Source of the DNA: Cytospora piceicola
Lineage: Eukaryota > Ascomycota > Sordariomycetes > Diaporthales > Cytosporaceae
Assembly (NCBI GenBank): GCA_023375675.1
Contig: JALQBC010000026.1
Span: 248,001-312,000 of the forward strand
Length of the DNA: 64,000 bases
Direction: 5' to 3'
In this document: in pieces, positions 44,237 through 56,299 of the stretch
How the letters are laid out: each line of letters begins with the position of its first letter
Numbering within the stretch: position 1 is the stretch's first letter
The notes under the pieces: model-generated
What the model was told of the DNA's origin: nothing
Seen by the model: the letters and a program-made list of their open reading frames with translations, nothing else
Databases searched by the model: none
Translations under genes and position numbers: made by a program

Positions 44237-47200
44237 CTATCGCCTCGCCCTCTCCACGGCGGCCGCGCTCATGCTCGTCATCGCGAGCCCGCCGGCGCCC
44301 GCCGGCGCGGGCGTGCTGGACCGCGTCGGCGGTGCCGACCGGTTGTGTGCCATGTGCGCCTTGACCAGGTGGCCGGCCGCGAGCGCCGCGTTGAGCGACA
44401 GCTCGCCGGCCAGCACGATCGAGGCCACGATGCGGGCGAGGCGCCGCGCGTTCTCGCCCGGCGTGGTCGGGTGGCTGCCGCGGACGCCGAGCATGTCGAG
44501 CATGGCCGACTGGGGCTCGAGGATGGTTCCGCCGCCGAGGGTGCCGACTTCGATGGAGGGCATGGAAACAGAGATCTGGAGGGAGCCGCGGAGACTGTGG
44601 GTATTGTGTTAGCATTTAATCAGCTGCTAATTGTGAGGGGGCGTTGACTTACTTCTTCATGATGGTGATGCAGTTCGCGCTCTCCACGACCTGGGCCGGG
44701 TCTTGACCCGTAGCAATAAAGATTGCCGCCACAAGGTTCGCGGCTTGAGCGTTGAAGCCTCCCACACTACCCGCCATCGCGGAACCGATCAGGTTCTTGT
44801 TGATGTTGAGCTCGACCAAGGTGTCAACATCGGTCTTGAGGACGGATTGGACGACGTCGCCGGGAATGATGGCCTCAGCGACGACGCTCTTGCCTCTGCC
44901 CTGGATCCAGTTGATAGCACTAGGCTTCTTATCAATGCAGTAGTTTCCGGACAGAGAGACAATAACCATATCTTGGAAGTTGTGCTCGTTCGTCATGACG
45001 CTAAGTGCGTGCTCGACACCCTTGGAAATCATGTTCATGCCCATGGCATCACCGGTTGTGCTCTTGAAACGGATGTACAGGTTTGTGCCAGCAATAGTAG
45101 ATGTCATAGATGCGAGACGTGCGAAGCGACTAGTCGAGTTGAAAGCCTTCTTCATCGCGGCCTGGCCAGCATCAGAGTCGAGCCACAGCTTGGCCGCACC
45201 AGTTCGCTCCAGGGTCTCAAACGTAACACAGGGTCCTCGGGTCATGCCATCACCAGTTAGTACCGTAACGGCGCCACCTCCAGCATTGATGGCCTTGCAG
45301 CCACGGTTGGCGCTAGCGACCAGGACACCTTCTGTTGTGGCCATGGGGATGAAGTAACTCTGTCCATCGATGACCAGAGGTCCCGCGACACCAACAGGCA
45401 GCGGCATGTAACCGATGACATTTTCACAGCAAGCGCCGAGGACCAGGTCCCAATTGTAGTGCTGGTAGGGCAGCTTTGACCGTTCCAATGCATTGGTGTT
45501 ATCCGAGGTAGCTTTTGTGCGGGAAATGATGGAGCGACGAATCTTGACGGCCCGGGTGCAGTCCTTTAGGGTTCTCTCCAAACTGTGGCCTGGGACCTTA
45601 CCCTTCAGTGCAAGAGTAATGACTTCCTCGTCCGTCATCTCGGAGATGCGCTTCTCGGCGAGCAGCACCTGAAGTTCGGCCATGGGACGCTGGGGGGCAT
45701 CGGAGACAATTGACAGTGTAGACTCGACACGCCTCATGGCCGCGTCACCCTCGTCGTCGGTAGGAGCGGGTGTAGGGGGCATGGCACCCGTAGGAGATTG
45801 GTGACCTTGTCTGTCGGACCCGGCAGGAGAAAGCGAAGCATCTGAGTCGTTGAATCGCTGGGCGCGGGCAAGTTCCTTAACATCGATTGGGTGGTCTGGG
45901 ACATTGGGGTCTTTGATTCCCCATCTGGCGGCGTTGAAGAGATATCCGTTCAGGGCAACGCTCAAGGCGAGCGCTATCATAACCCATTTGGACAGAACAG
46001 GGTCCTCCAGACTTTTCAGGACGCTGCCAACCATTCGGCCACCCATCCCGTAGCCCATGTCAGCCTCCACCTCGGCATTGGTCTCGACAGTCTTGCCGTA
46101 GTGGATAGAGGGGTATTCCAATTCGTATTTGATCGGGGTAAGGATGGTGACAACAACCTCCTGGTTGTTAGCGCTCGCCTGCGCCAGAATAGTGTCCAAG
46201 CCATTGGAGGCAACCTTGAAAGGATCAACCGGAGGATTGGCGACCAGAGCACTAAGTCCGCCAAGTCCACCAGCCCAAGACGAGATGGTTGCCAAAGAGT
46301 CTGTGCTTCGGAAGGGGAGAGTGCAGAGGTTGACGGCATTGATCAGAACGAAACCGCCGACCATGAGTACCTTGAACTTGGGAACACTGGTGCTCTTCAT
46401 CTGCTTGCCGAAGAGGGAGGTGCCAGGCTTGTACTTGCCATCAGCACGCGGCCAGTCATTGCTCTGGGCAACATTCTCAGCAACACGTTGGCTAACTCCA
46501 TCGTCCTCAAGGGCACGTCGCATCTCGACATGGCGCTTGATGCGGTTGATTTCAAGCTTGATGCACAGGATTGCAGTGTAGAAAGTGAACAGCAAGATGC
46601 AGTCGAAGAAGAGGATCCAGGCCGCAAGGAAGCAGAATTGTTGGAGTCCTCCTTGAACACCAGAAGCGGCTCCGAGAGTCAGGATGACAATCTCGATAGC
46701 GTAGTCCTTCACAATGTCATAGCCCTTCTCCCTGATAGCAACCTGCATGGCCGATTGAATCGCGTTCGACGAGTTCCCACTCTTGTTTCCATTCTTCTCT
46801 TGCAGCGCCTTGTGCTCAATAGAGTGGTTGAGGACAGCTCGGGTGAGAGTGATGTTCTTTTCAAACCCAATAGTGATGACCAAGAAGGGAAGACCCTCAG
46901 AGAGCAGAACCATAGAGATCGGCACGCCAAGCTTAGTGACGACGACCAAGCTGAACATGAAGGCGAAAGCCGAGGAGGCGAGAGTGGTAGCAGCCAGCCA
47001 GAAGTTGGATCCCATACGGCGCATGGACAAGAACAGGGAGACGAAAGTCAGGTGCATGGAGATATAACCAAGGACCATGATGGTGATGTCGAGAGTCTCA
47101 GCGTTCTTGAGCAGGTCGATGAAGTCCAACCAGGCGTTCTGAGCCCACTCCTTGATGCTGTTTCCGGGGTTGACCTTGGCAGCCTTCATGATCCACATCT

Positions 47201-47816
47201 TTTCCTCCTTGCCAGTCTCCGTCTCGCGCGTTTCCTGGCCGGGAATATCATTGGGAATCTCTTGCGTTGCAGCCAGGAACTCAGGGGCCTGGGAGTAGGG
47301 CACAGAAAGGGCAACAGACGTCTCTTGGGAGTAAGTAGTCAGTGAGTTGGAGGTGGACGGCAGCGAGACGATGGAGAGGTTCTGCGGTATCGGGATGGTC
47401 TTCCACAGAGGAGCAGTCCTTGGGGCATCGTCGGAGAGCGAATCAGGGAAGACATAGGTCAGCAACGTGAGGTGGTCCACATTGCTACCGATCTCAGCAT
47501 CCGAGTCCCAGGATTGCCATTTCCAGCCAGAATCGGGTCCAACGTGTAGGCTGCGGCTGCCCTCTGTCAGAGAAGACCAGTCGGCCTTCTTCACACTTTT
47601 CGTGGCATCGAACAGACTCTCCTCCAGCAGGCCGAGGTAACTTGAACTAGCCAACAGCGCAACGATGCCGATGGTGTGGATAGGATGTGAAGAGGTGAGC
47701 TTGGATACGCAACTCAGGAAAGGCGTAATCTTGGTGTTGAGCCAAGAAGGTGGCTGCGCCTGGGTAGCTGGTTGCTCGCCCCGAAATCGAGATGGGAGGA
47801 GGGAGGAGGCGATCAT
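44237..47816 (-). CDS. HMG1: 3-hydroxy-3-methylglutaryl-CoA reductase
   Basis: Two exons, 47816-44653 and 44594-44237, separated by a 58-nt intron, give 1173 aa, the usual size for filamentous fungi. This is the rate-limiting mevalonate-pathway enzyme, reducing HMG-CoA with two NADPH at the ER membrane. The N-terminus has the HPIH segment ([20 protein letters not shown]). A sterol-sensing-type multi-helix region covers about residues 235-400 and further helices lie at about 480-510 and 620-640. A hydrophilic linker leads to the catalytic domain (about 745-1173): [10 protein letters not shown], Glu829 in [20 protein letters not shown] (Asp923), [30 protein letters not shown] and GTLGGGT. The catalytic His1135 is in [11 protein letters not shown], and Ser1141 matches the human AMPK-phosphorylated Ser872. 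The intron lies after ITIMK, and the join gives the family sequence [16 protein letters not shown]. It is complete and likely functional. Confidence 0.97.
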
Positions 47817-50167
47817 GTTGAAGGGATCGAGGTATAACAGGTAATGGGCGAGACTACAATTAATGCATTTGCAGCGGGTGATCGAGTGGTCGTTTCGACG
47901 GTCGCTTGTAGCCGAGTTCGTATCTATTGGACTTGGTGAGCGACATGTTAGGCCAGGATGGACGCCGGGGCAGAAGCGAATCTGTCACGGCTGTCACGGC
48001 GGGAGGTGGGCATCTTGGTGGGTAGAGGGCCTGTTTCCAGCGCAAAAAAACATGACTATGATCATGGCCCCTTACAAAGAGACAAATGGTATATGGTGGA
48101 AATTGGGAAAGTGACAAGGGTGGGAAATGATGATGACCTACCGATTCACTCCCTGACAGGGTCGCGCAGAACGTGTTTATTCGCCGTGGGTACAGTACAA
48201 ACTTCGGAGGGCAACAAAAGACAGTGAAGTCCTTCGAGGTGGGAGCAATTGAGTTGAGATTAGGGTCGAAGTCGTGGAGGCCGGACGTCAGCACTAATAA
48301 GGCAATGCGAATTCACGCAATACACAAAGAGGGAACAGAAGGCTCGCAGGGCGCAGTGCGAACGAAGCTGGTAAGAAGTAAGGTAGGATCGGGCTGACGA
48401 CTGAAGAGAGGCGGACGTAAGCGCTCTAGCTAGGGTAGGGGTGGTGAAAGTTGGGAGGGAAGGCAAACGAGGCTATCGTTACCGCGATTGTCCTACTCCG
48501 GTACAGGAGAAAGAGAGTGGGAGAGATGGAAAAAAGATTTCCAGAAGGTCGACGGGAAGGAAATGCTATACTACCAGACCACATACAAATTTACCTGGGC
48601 GACGGGCGATTGAGCTGGTCTATGCGGGTGGGACTTGCCGCGTGCGCTGGGACCAACATCTCGGCCCAACAAGGTTACAAGGTCTGCAAAGCAACCTTGG
48701 AAGTTAGAACCCCACACATATACAATTTCACCGCTGGTCCTGGCCAATGATTGGGCATCTCTGGCAAGAAAGTGCCTGAACTAGCGCGGCTCCCCCCCCC
48801 CAGCAGCCGTGCCATGTTCCTTGATGTGGTGTTCAGTTGTCAATCCTCTCCAGGTTCTGTACTACCTGAATACCTGGTGCCTACATGTACCCAGGTACCT
48901 AGGTAGTTCTCCTGCGGAATACCACCCCTAAAAGGCCCCAAACGTCCACCCCCGAACAGATATGACGATGTGTGGCTTCAACTATGCATGATCTGGGGAG
49001 CTTAAAGTATCTATGTACCACCTAGGTGGTATTATTATCGCGGCTCGTTGGTATTGTTTACCCCTCTTCTTTGTCGTATCTATATATGCACAAGTCCTCA
49101 GAGGATGTTTTTTCTCTGCGCTCACCACAACTCAAGTCAGTTGAGAATTCCACGGTGCCCAGGTACCTAGGTAGGTACCATGGGTATATGCACCTGGGCA
49201 TATTGAGTACCTAGGTATATAAGTACAGATTTATAGAACTACCTACCCTGGTTCAAGGACATGGTGTGCTTTATCTTATCCGCCCACTGTTATCAGGCCA
49301 TCTTATCGAACCAACAGTCGTCCATGTCAATATGGGGTCGACAGGGACCGAGTGGTTTAGCGAGATGCGACACATTACCTAAATACATACTTAAGTAGGT
49401 ATATGATGGTCCCCTGCCCCAGAAATCAATACATTTGGATTCTCACCAGTTGATTGCAATTCGGCTTGTTTTTAGAAGACAATTACTATAGTGCATTGCT
49501 TGTACTTATACGGTTTGTTCCGGAATTGAAGCCAGCGGGCAGCCAGCCTTCCCTGGAGGAACAGGGGAACGAGCTGGAAAGTGCCCAGGTATGACAAAAG
49601 CCGAGCTTATCAGCCTTTCATCAATCAGCACGTCGGCCCGTGATCAGCCTCGAGTCTGGTCGGCACTGGCAGCTGGCAGCTGGAGCACCGACGGCGTCGA
49701 GGAACTTGTCCGAGTCACTGAGCGTTGGCCCTGCATGAACAATGCTTTCCTCCACTTCAACCCATCAAACAAAAATAGCCCCACGTGTGCTTGTTTCAAC
49801 GGTTATCAGATCTCGACCAGGATCACCAGTTGGCCTCTGTCCAACAGGATTTCTTGGCGTCGCAATTGCATCGACGGATGGCTGAGACTTATATGTCGTG
49901 CAAGATGGAGTAACACTGAAACACACGAGGAAACAGAGCGTCAATCTCCAGCAGACAGACAATTTCCCCGTACACGAGTTTAACTTGGTTCGTACTTTAC
50001 TGCTGCCACAGAATGCTTGAGTGAGTGAGTGAGTGGAATGGGGGACCGCAGACGAACCGCGCATCGCATCGCCTCGCCTTATGGCATCCAATAGGGAAAA
50101 TGGGAATGCATCAAAATGTACCAGAAAATGGACAAACGGTGTGCAGCGATGGTTGTTGTTGTTCGCT
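47817..50167. other. Long intergenic stretch rich in TACCTAGGTA palindromes
   Basis: No gene is supported. The left part (to about 48500) is the presumed promoter and leader of HMG-CoA reductase. TACCTAGGTA occurs at 48896-48905, 49164-49173 and 49208-49217, with a cacctaggtg variant at about 49019-49028. A short C run lies at 48790-48799. The right end is the 3' side of PNC1. Confidence 0.5.
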
Positions 50168-50857
50168 TCATCCCCTCAACCTCCCAACCTCCTCCCCGTC
50201 CATTCTGACGACCTTGACCTCATCACGCTTCAGGCCGCTCTTGCACTCGTCCCATGCCGCTGCATCAACGGCCCTCGTGGCCTCCTCAACCACATAGCTC
50301 ACGAACCCCTCCTTTGCTGCATGCGCAGCCGTGGAGCGCACACAGTAGTCGAACGCGAGCCCAACCACATAGACATGCGTGACACCTTTGTCCTTGAGCA
50401 CCTTCACCAGGCCCGAGTCACTCACCCTCGGGTTCGTAAACGGCGCGTAGAAAGCGCTGTACATCTCCACCCTCGGGTCCGTGCCCTTCCTGATCACCAC
50501 GTCGACCTTCTCCCTCTGCATCTCGGGCACAAGCTCCGCCCCCTTGGTCTCCTGGACGCAGTGGACGGGCCACAGCCGCGTCTCGTAACTCTCCGAGGGG
50601 TTGTGGGGGTTGACGACGGTCGCGAAGTCCACAAACGGTTGCTTCGGCGGGCTGTGGTTGGAGGCGAAGGAGATGTGGTCGGCGGGGTGCCAGTCTTGGG
50701 TGGCTACCCGGACGGCAAAGGAGGGCAGGGAGAGGAGCTCGTTGACGATGGGGGCGATGTCGCGCCCTTCAGTGACGGCGAGGGAGCCATTCGGTGGGCA
50801 GAAGTCTTCCTGCAGGTCGACTATGATGAGCGCCGGGACGAAGTTTGAGGAGGTCAT
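50168..50857 (-). CDS. PNC1: Nicotinamidase (nicotinamide deamidase)
   Basis: Single exon, 229 aa, full length for the isochorismatase-like nicotinamidase family. It hydrolyses nicotinamide to nicotinate plus ammonia in the NAD+ salvage pathway, and in yeast it also relieves nicotinamide inhibition of sirtuins. The catalytic triad is complete: Asp14 (IIVDLQEDF), Lys124 (VVIRKGTDP) and Cys172 (GLAFDYCVRSTA). Metal ligands Asp55, His57 and His61 are in TQDWHPADHIS. WPVHCVQ (95-102) and MYSAF (132-136) are also family hallmarks. The ATG at 50857 is the only sensible start. It lies head to head with the DHA2-type MFS gene about 1.0 kb away. Confidence 0.95.
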   Translation of the reverse strand: MTSSNFVPALIIVDLQEDFCPPNGSLAVTEGRDIAPIVNELLSLPSFAVRVATQDWHPADHISFASNHSPPKQPFVDFATVVNPHNPSESYETRLWPVHCVQETKGAELVPEMQREKVDVVIRKGTDPRVEMYSAFYAPFTNPRVSDSGLVKVLKDKGVTHVYVVGLAFDYCVRSTAAHAAKEGFVSYVVEEATRAVDAAAWDECKSGLKRDEVKVVRMDGEEVGRLRG

Positions 50858-51881
50858 GTTTGTGAAGTTACGCAGTTAGCAGCTTGGGCACAGTGATAGT
50901 TGCGACTACAAAGGGAGATCAGGTGTCGCAGTTGTTCGACCGATGTTGAAGTTGGAAGCGCAAACCGAAGTCAAGAACAGCGATGACGGAAGAGCCGGAT
51001 AAGAGGGTTACTAACCCTGGAGTTTGCCATATCCCTTAAATGACTAAGTATCTCAGTACTCAGGACAGCAGCTTCTCAACCGCTTGACTTGCCCATATCG
51101 GACATCTGAACCCTCCTCTTTGACTACCTACATAGGTACCCCTTGAGCCGCAAGGGTCCATAACGCCGCCAATGCCTTCGAAGTTCGCTCTTCATTGGTT
51201 GAGGTCTAAATTTCCACAATCAGCCGGTCGGGCCCGGCCCTTTTCTGGGTTATCGTATCTCGGAGAGGCCAGAAACCTTGACGACACCCCCATTGTTTCC
51301 AGTAGTCAACACTGACTATGAAGGCAACATGATGTAGATACGTAAGAAAGGTGTGTGCTTGGCTGCGAATTACCAGCTCGGATGGAAAGACCCTCCCGGC
51401 TGATCTTATTTAGTACAACGACTCGGCTTGTTTATCTCTGATGCCTGACCGGCTAAATGGCCTGACCGGCGAGTCGGTGACGCCTAGACTGGCTGGCTGA
51501 CTGGGCATGATATGGCATACCAAAGATTTCTGCAAGACTCACGACGAGTCCCGTCATACCCCTATGCCTGCATGCGTTTCCATTGTAGATTAAGTTTCTT
51601 ACCTCCTCTGATCTTCACCATTTCCATTTATTTCCGTATGTTTGTCCCTAATATGAAACTGCGCTTGCCATCCCTCCACCGTTGGATGCATTCCACGGCT
51701 CAGATCCGGCATTGCAGTAGCTCCTAAAGCCGGCGCGGACAACCACAAGTTGACTTTACCGAGACTTGGGCAACCCACCCCCGTTTTTGGGACATAGATA
51801 TAAGGTTTCCGGGGTCTCAGGTCTTGCCCGCCTTCCACCACAACCACCGTGAATTTCTCAAGCCTTTAGCTCAATATCACT
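50858..51881. other. Shared upstream region of divergent PNC1 and DHA2-type MFS genes
   Basis: No coding sequence is supported. The right end has atagatataagg about 85 nt before the ATG at 51882, a possible TATA element, followed by a pyrimidine-rich leader. The stretch is short enough to be a shared promoter region. Confidence 0.45.
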
Positions 51882-53928
51882 ATGGCTATACTCATAGGGG
51901 GTTCCCCTGGCTCGGTTGGCGATGCGAAGACACCGCCAACGACCAGTAGCAGCGAAACCACACCCAGCAACACTCCTGAGATCCTCCAATCCCCGGACGG
52001 ACACGACGGACAGGGAAACATACATGGTGCTGCAGCCATGTCAAACACAGAGAATCACGACCATGCCACATCAACAACACCAACGCCACAAGATGTGCCA
52101 GATTCCGCAGCAGCAACAGCAACCGCAGCAGCACAGGGCCAAAACGGCAACACCGTCAACCCACCCGAGGCCGAGCGCACTCCGCTCCAAAACGCACTCA
52201 TCATGATCTCGCTCTGCTCGGCCGTCTTCCTTGCCGCTCTGGACACCACCATCGTCACTGTCGCCATCCCCACCATCTCGGAGGAGCTGAACTCCACGGC
52301 CGGATATACGTGGATCGGCTCCGCATATCTACTGGCCAATGCCGCCGCCGCGCCGTCCTGGGGTAAGATATCCGACATCTGGGGGCGGAAGGTTGTGCTG
52401 TTGTCGGCCGTGGGTGTGTTCTGGGTCGGGTCGTTGCTGGCGGGCGTCAGCGTTAACATGGGCATGTTGATCTTTGGTCGGGCCGTGCAGGGCACTGGTG
52501 GCGGTGGAATCATGACTCTTTGCAACATCTGCATCAGCGATCTGTTTTCGATGAGGAAGAGGAGTTTCTATATGGGCATCGTTAGTTTGGTGTGGGCCGT
52601 GGCAGGTGGCTTTGGACCAGGTGACTTTTCGCCCTCTCCCAATTATTCCTATGTGACTTGCTTGGACTGACGAGATGGCAGTACTCGGTGGTGTCTTCAC
52701 GACGGAGACGACTTGGAGGTGGTGCTTCTATATCAACCTGCCCGTCTCAGGTGTCGCCATGGCGGTCATGTTCTTCACTCTCAAGCTGCATAACCCACGC
52801 ACAGGAGTGCGGGAAGGCCTCGCAGCTGTCGACTGGCTGGGTGCCCTCCTGATTGTTGGCGCGACCCTCATGGTCCTCCTCGGGCTCGAATTCGGCGGCG
52901 TCACGCACCCCTGGAACTCGCCCACCGTGATCTGCCTGATCATCTTCGGCTTCGTGGTTGGCGGCGTGTTCTTCGTGGTGGAGCTCTACGTGGCCAAGTT
53001 CCCCGTCATCCCCCTCCGCGTATTCAAAAAGCCCTCCAACCTCGTCATCCTGGGACTGTGCGCCTGCCACGGTAGCGTCTTCATCTCCGCATCCTACTAC
53101 CTGCCCCTCTTCTTCCAGGGTGTGCTGGGCGCCAGTCCGCTTATGTCGGGAGTGTACGTCCTGCCCTACACCTTCGTCATGGGCGTGTGCTCCGCAATCT
53201 CCGGCTTCCTCATCAAGAAGACGGGGAAATACCTGCCCTCCATCATCGCGGGCTTCGTCTTCATGACCCTCGGGTACGGCCTCTTCCTCGACCTGGACCC
53301 GTACGCGAACTGGCCCAAGATCATCATGTACCAGATCATCCTCGGCCTCGGCGTGGGGCCCAACTTCCTCTCCCCCCTCGTCGCGCTGCAGACCACCGTC
53401 GGGCCGCGCGACATCGCCAGCGCGACTGCCACCTACGCCTTCACGCGGCAGCTCGCCACGTCGACGTCCGTCGTCATCGGCGGCGTCATCTTCCAGAACG
53501 GCATGCAGAGGCAGTACCCGGCGCTGCTGGCGCGGCTCGGGCCCGACGTCGCCGGCCTGCTGACCGGGTCCAACGCCGCGTCGAGCGTCGCGGCCGTCAC
53601 GGCGCTGCCCGCCGACCAGAGGGCCGTCGCGCAGGCGGCCTACCTGGCGGCGCTGCGGACCATGTTCATCTTCTACGTGGCGATCGCGGGCCTGGGCACC
53701 GTGCTGAGCTGCTGCGTGGGGAGCAACAAGCTGAGCAACCAGCACACGGAGCATAAGACGGGGCTGAACACGCTGCAGCCGGCTAGGAAGGCGGTGGGGG
53801 ACGAGGAGAATGAGAATGCAAGTGTTCAGGCCGAGGCCGAGGCTGAGGCTGCTGCTGCTGCTGGTGTGCGAGGCGCTGCAGACGTGTCAACAAATGTACT
53901 AGGTGGGAGCCAAGAAAAGACGGTATAA
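51882..53928 (+). CDS. MFS transporter, DHA2 (14-helix drug:proton antiporter) family
   Basis: Two exons, 51882-52620 and 52682-53928, with a 61-nt intron (gtgact...ggcag), give 661 aa. After a Thr/Ser/Ala-rich N-terminus (about 1-105) the first helix carries the 14-spanner motif LDTTIVTVAIPTIS. Motif A follows (WGKISDIWGRKVVLL), then GRAVQGTGGGGIM and motif C in GGFGPVLGGVF, which spans the intron. WRWCFYINLPV, the long middle helices and PSIIAGFVFMTLGYGLFLD are also typical. The tail is Ala/Glu-rich with a likely variable Glu-Ala stretch. Such proteins export toxic compounds or secondary metabolites from the plasma membrane; the cargo is not predictable, and no biosynthetic cluster surrounds it. 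Third positions are nearly all G/C in 53300-53720. It is transcribed in the same direction as the ACS-type transporter downstream. Confidence 0.9.
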
Positions 53929-54677
53929 TGTGCCAGGGGATCAAAGGCTTGAAACTCCTTTTTGCATTGACTGCATCGCAGACTGAGGGACTCCTGGATC
54001 TGTGTTCTCACGAGAAGAATTTGCAGCGGTGTTGGGCTTGGAGGAAGCATACTATAGTAGGTTGGTGGCATGACATAGCGGCCACAACAAAGCTTACAAT
54101 TGATATAGAAGCATATAATGGGATATAATATCATGATAATAACCGGCTTGGAATTCCGTCGTCCTTGACATAGATCTTAGGGTGACGTGGCAATGGGAGA
54201 CTAACGTGCAGCTTACTGGTACTTGAGTTTGGAAAGAAGAGGGGGGGGGGGGTTCCATTCAAATCTCGAGACTGAGCTAGAATACATACTCACATATCAC
54301 AATATGCATCAGCAGCCTTCACCGCCCTCACTCTGAGAAAGCTGGGGTCCCCAGCAGGCCTACCAGTCTTCTTTTTGATGGGTTGTGGGGAAGCTTCCGG
54401 GGGTCGGTTCCCGAGTTAGGGGTCCTGCGGGGGAAGATGAAGTCAGTTGTACTACGCTGCATAGCTGCAGAAAGTTCTTATCAGTGGTGACCAGGGGCGT
54501 GGATCACTACATACAAGTCGAAGTACGGTACTTGCAGCACGTGCCCCCCTGCAAAGGCTGAGATCTACACTAAGTCACTTTTCGACCTGGATTTCTTTGG
54601 TTTTGTTTTCTTGTTTCCATCTGCATTTCAGCAGGTCCAATCTCACGTACCCCGCGCTGGGGGATTTCACCGCTAAG
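53929..54677. other. Intergenic stretch with G12 tract
   Basis: A run of twelve G lies at 54241-54252. No coding sequence is supported. The right end is the presumed promoter of the ACS-family permease. Confidence 0.5.
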
Positions 54678-56299
54678 ATGGGCGAACTACGCACGGCGAA
54701 GGCGGAGGAGGCTGAAGGTCAATTGAATGTTGTCGAGGATGTCGAATCGGGAACCAAGGAGGTCGGTCACCATCTTCCATATTACATGTTCGTTGCCTTT
54801 ACGCAGTACTTACAGCCTTGAGTACACAGTCATATGCTACAGCCGAGACACCTGTCTCACCAACTGTGGAGAGAGCGCTGCTATGGAAACAGGATAAACG
54901 GATCGTGCCCCTCTCGGCGGCTATCTACTTCTTGTGCTACCTCGACAGATCAAACATCGGCAATGCCAAGATTCTGAACTCGTCAACTCATGACGACTTG
55001 ATGTCCGAGACTGGCATGACCAACTACCAGTACACTATTTCCCTGATGGTCTTTCTGGTGGCCTATGGCTTGTTTGAGGTCCCTTCGAACGGTACGCCTG
55101 CCCCCCCCCCCACTTCCCCTTCCTATTGCTGTACATATCTCGTAGCATCTTCTGACGGAACTTCTCTAGTCCTTCTAAAGAAGCTCCGGCCCTCACGATG
55201 GATCGCCATATTGATGTTTGGCTGGGGCGCCTGCTCCATGGGCCTTTCGGGTGCACACAACTACGGTACTGTCGTCGGCGTCCGCTTCGCTCTGGGGGTC
55301 TTCGAGGCTGGTCTCTTCCCAGGCCTGGTCTACTACCTCACCTTCTGGTACAAGAGCGACGAGAGAAGTATCCGAGTCGCCTTCATCCTCGCCAGCGCCA
55401 CCCTCGCCGGCGCCTTTGGCGGGGCAATCGCCTATGGCGTAGGGCACATGAACCAAGCCCAGGGCATCTCCGCGTGGCGCTGGCTGTTCATCATCGAGGG
55501 GGCGCCGTCGTGTCTCTCCGCGCTCTTCGTGCTGTTCTTTCTCCCAGACTACCCGGAGACCGTGAAGTGGCTCTCCGGAGAGGAGCGAGCACTCGCGCTC
55601 CGCCGCCTCCGTGTTGAAGGGAGCAAGGGCCTGCACGGGTCCGACTGGTGGGAAGACACCCGGGCGACACTGGTGGACTGGAGGCTGTGGGGCCACTATG
55701 CCGTCTACTTCGGCATCTCGGCGCCCTTCAGCAGCCTGTCGCTCTTCACGCCGTCCATCACGGCCGGCCTCGGGTACGAGGACCTCCAAGCCCAGCTCAT
55801 GACCGTCCCCCCCTATGCCGTTGCCTACGTCGTGCAGATCCTGGTGTCGTGGTCGGCAGACCACTTCAACTCGAGAGGCATGCACTCGGCCGCCGTGGCC
55901 ACCGTGGGGGCTTGCGGCTTCCTGGCATCCGCTGCCCTGCCGGCAGATGCGTACCTGCACCGGTATGGCTGTCTCATTATCGCCTCCACGGGGTCGTTCG
56001 CATGCATCCCCCCCTTGCTTGGGTGGCTGTCCTCCAACATCTTCAGCACCGGGTCTGTGGGCCTGGCCATCGCGCTGAACATCGGGCTGGCTGGGGCCCC
56101 TGGCCAGATAGCTGGTGTATGGATATACAAGGCTGATGAGGCTGAGATTGGCTACCCTACTGGTCATTGGACTAATTGTGGGCTCTTGTTCTTCGTGGCT
56201 GTGGGATGTGTGCTGCTCAGGGTGTACTATGGCTGGCGGAACCGGAGGCTTCTCGCGGAGAATGGGGGCAAAGGGGGCGTTAGGCTGTATAAGTACTGA
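54678..56299 (+). CDS. MFS permease, anion:cation symporter (ACS, allantoate/nicotinate permease-like) family
   Basis: Three exons are proposed: 54678-54761, 54830-55091 and 55170-56299, giving 491 aa. The first intron has a weak GTCGGT donor, so exon 1 (MGELRTAKAEEAEG...) is the least certain part. The second intron (78 nt, containing C11) has a length divisible by three and no stop, so reading through it would insert 26 residues between EVPSN and LLKKLRPS. Family blocks: KRIVPLSAAIYFLCYLDRSN, IGNAKI, YGLFEVPSN, LLKKLRPSRWIAILMFGWG, GVFEAGLFPGLVYYLTFWY, GISAWRWLFIIEG and FFLPDYPETVKWL. These are shared by Dal5/TNA1-type permeases for allantoate, nicotinate, pantothenate and related anions. 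A nicotinate role is suggested only by nearby PNC1. It acts at the plasma membrane by inference. Confidence 0.85.

Noticed and set aside
45891..47345. 484-codon plus frame over HMG-CoA reductase
   Set aside because: Antisense shadow of a complete, well-recognised gene.
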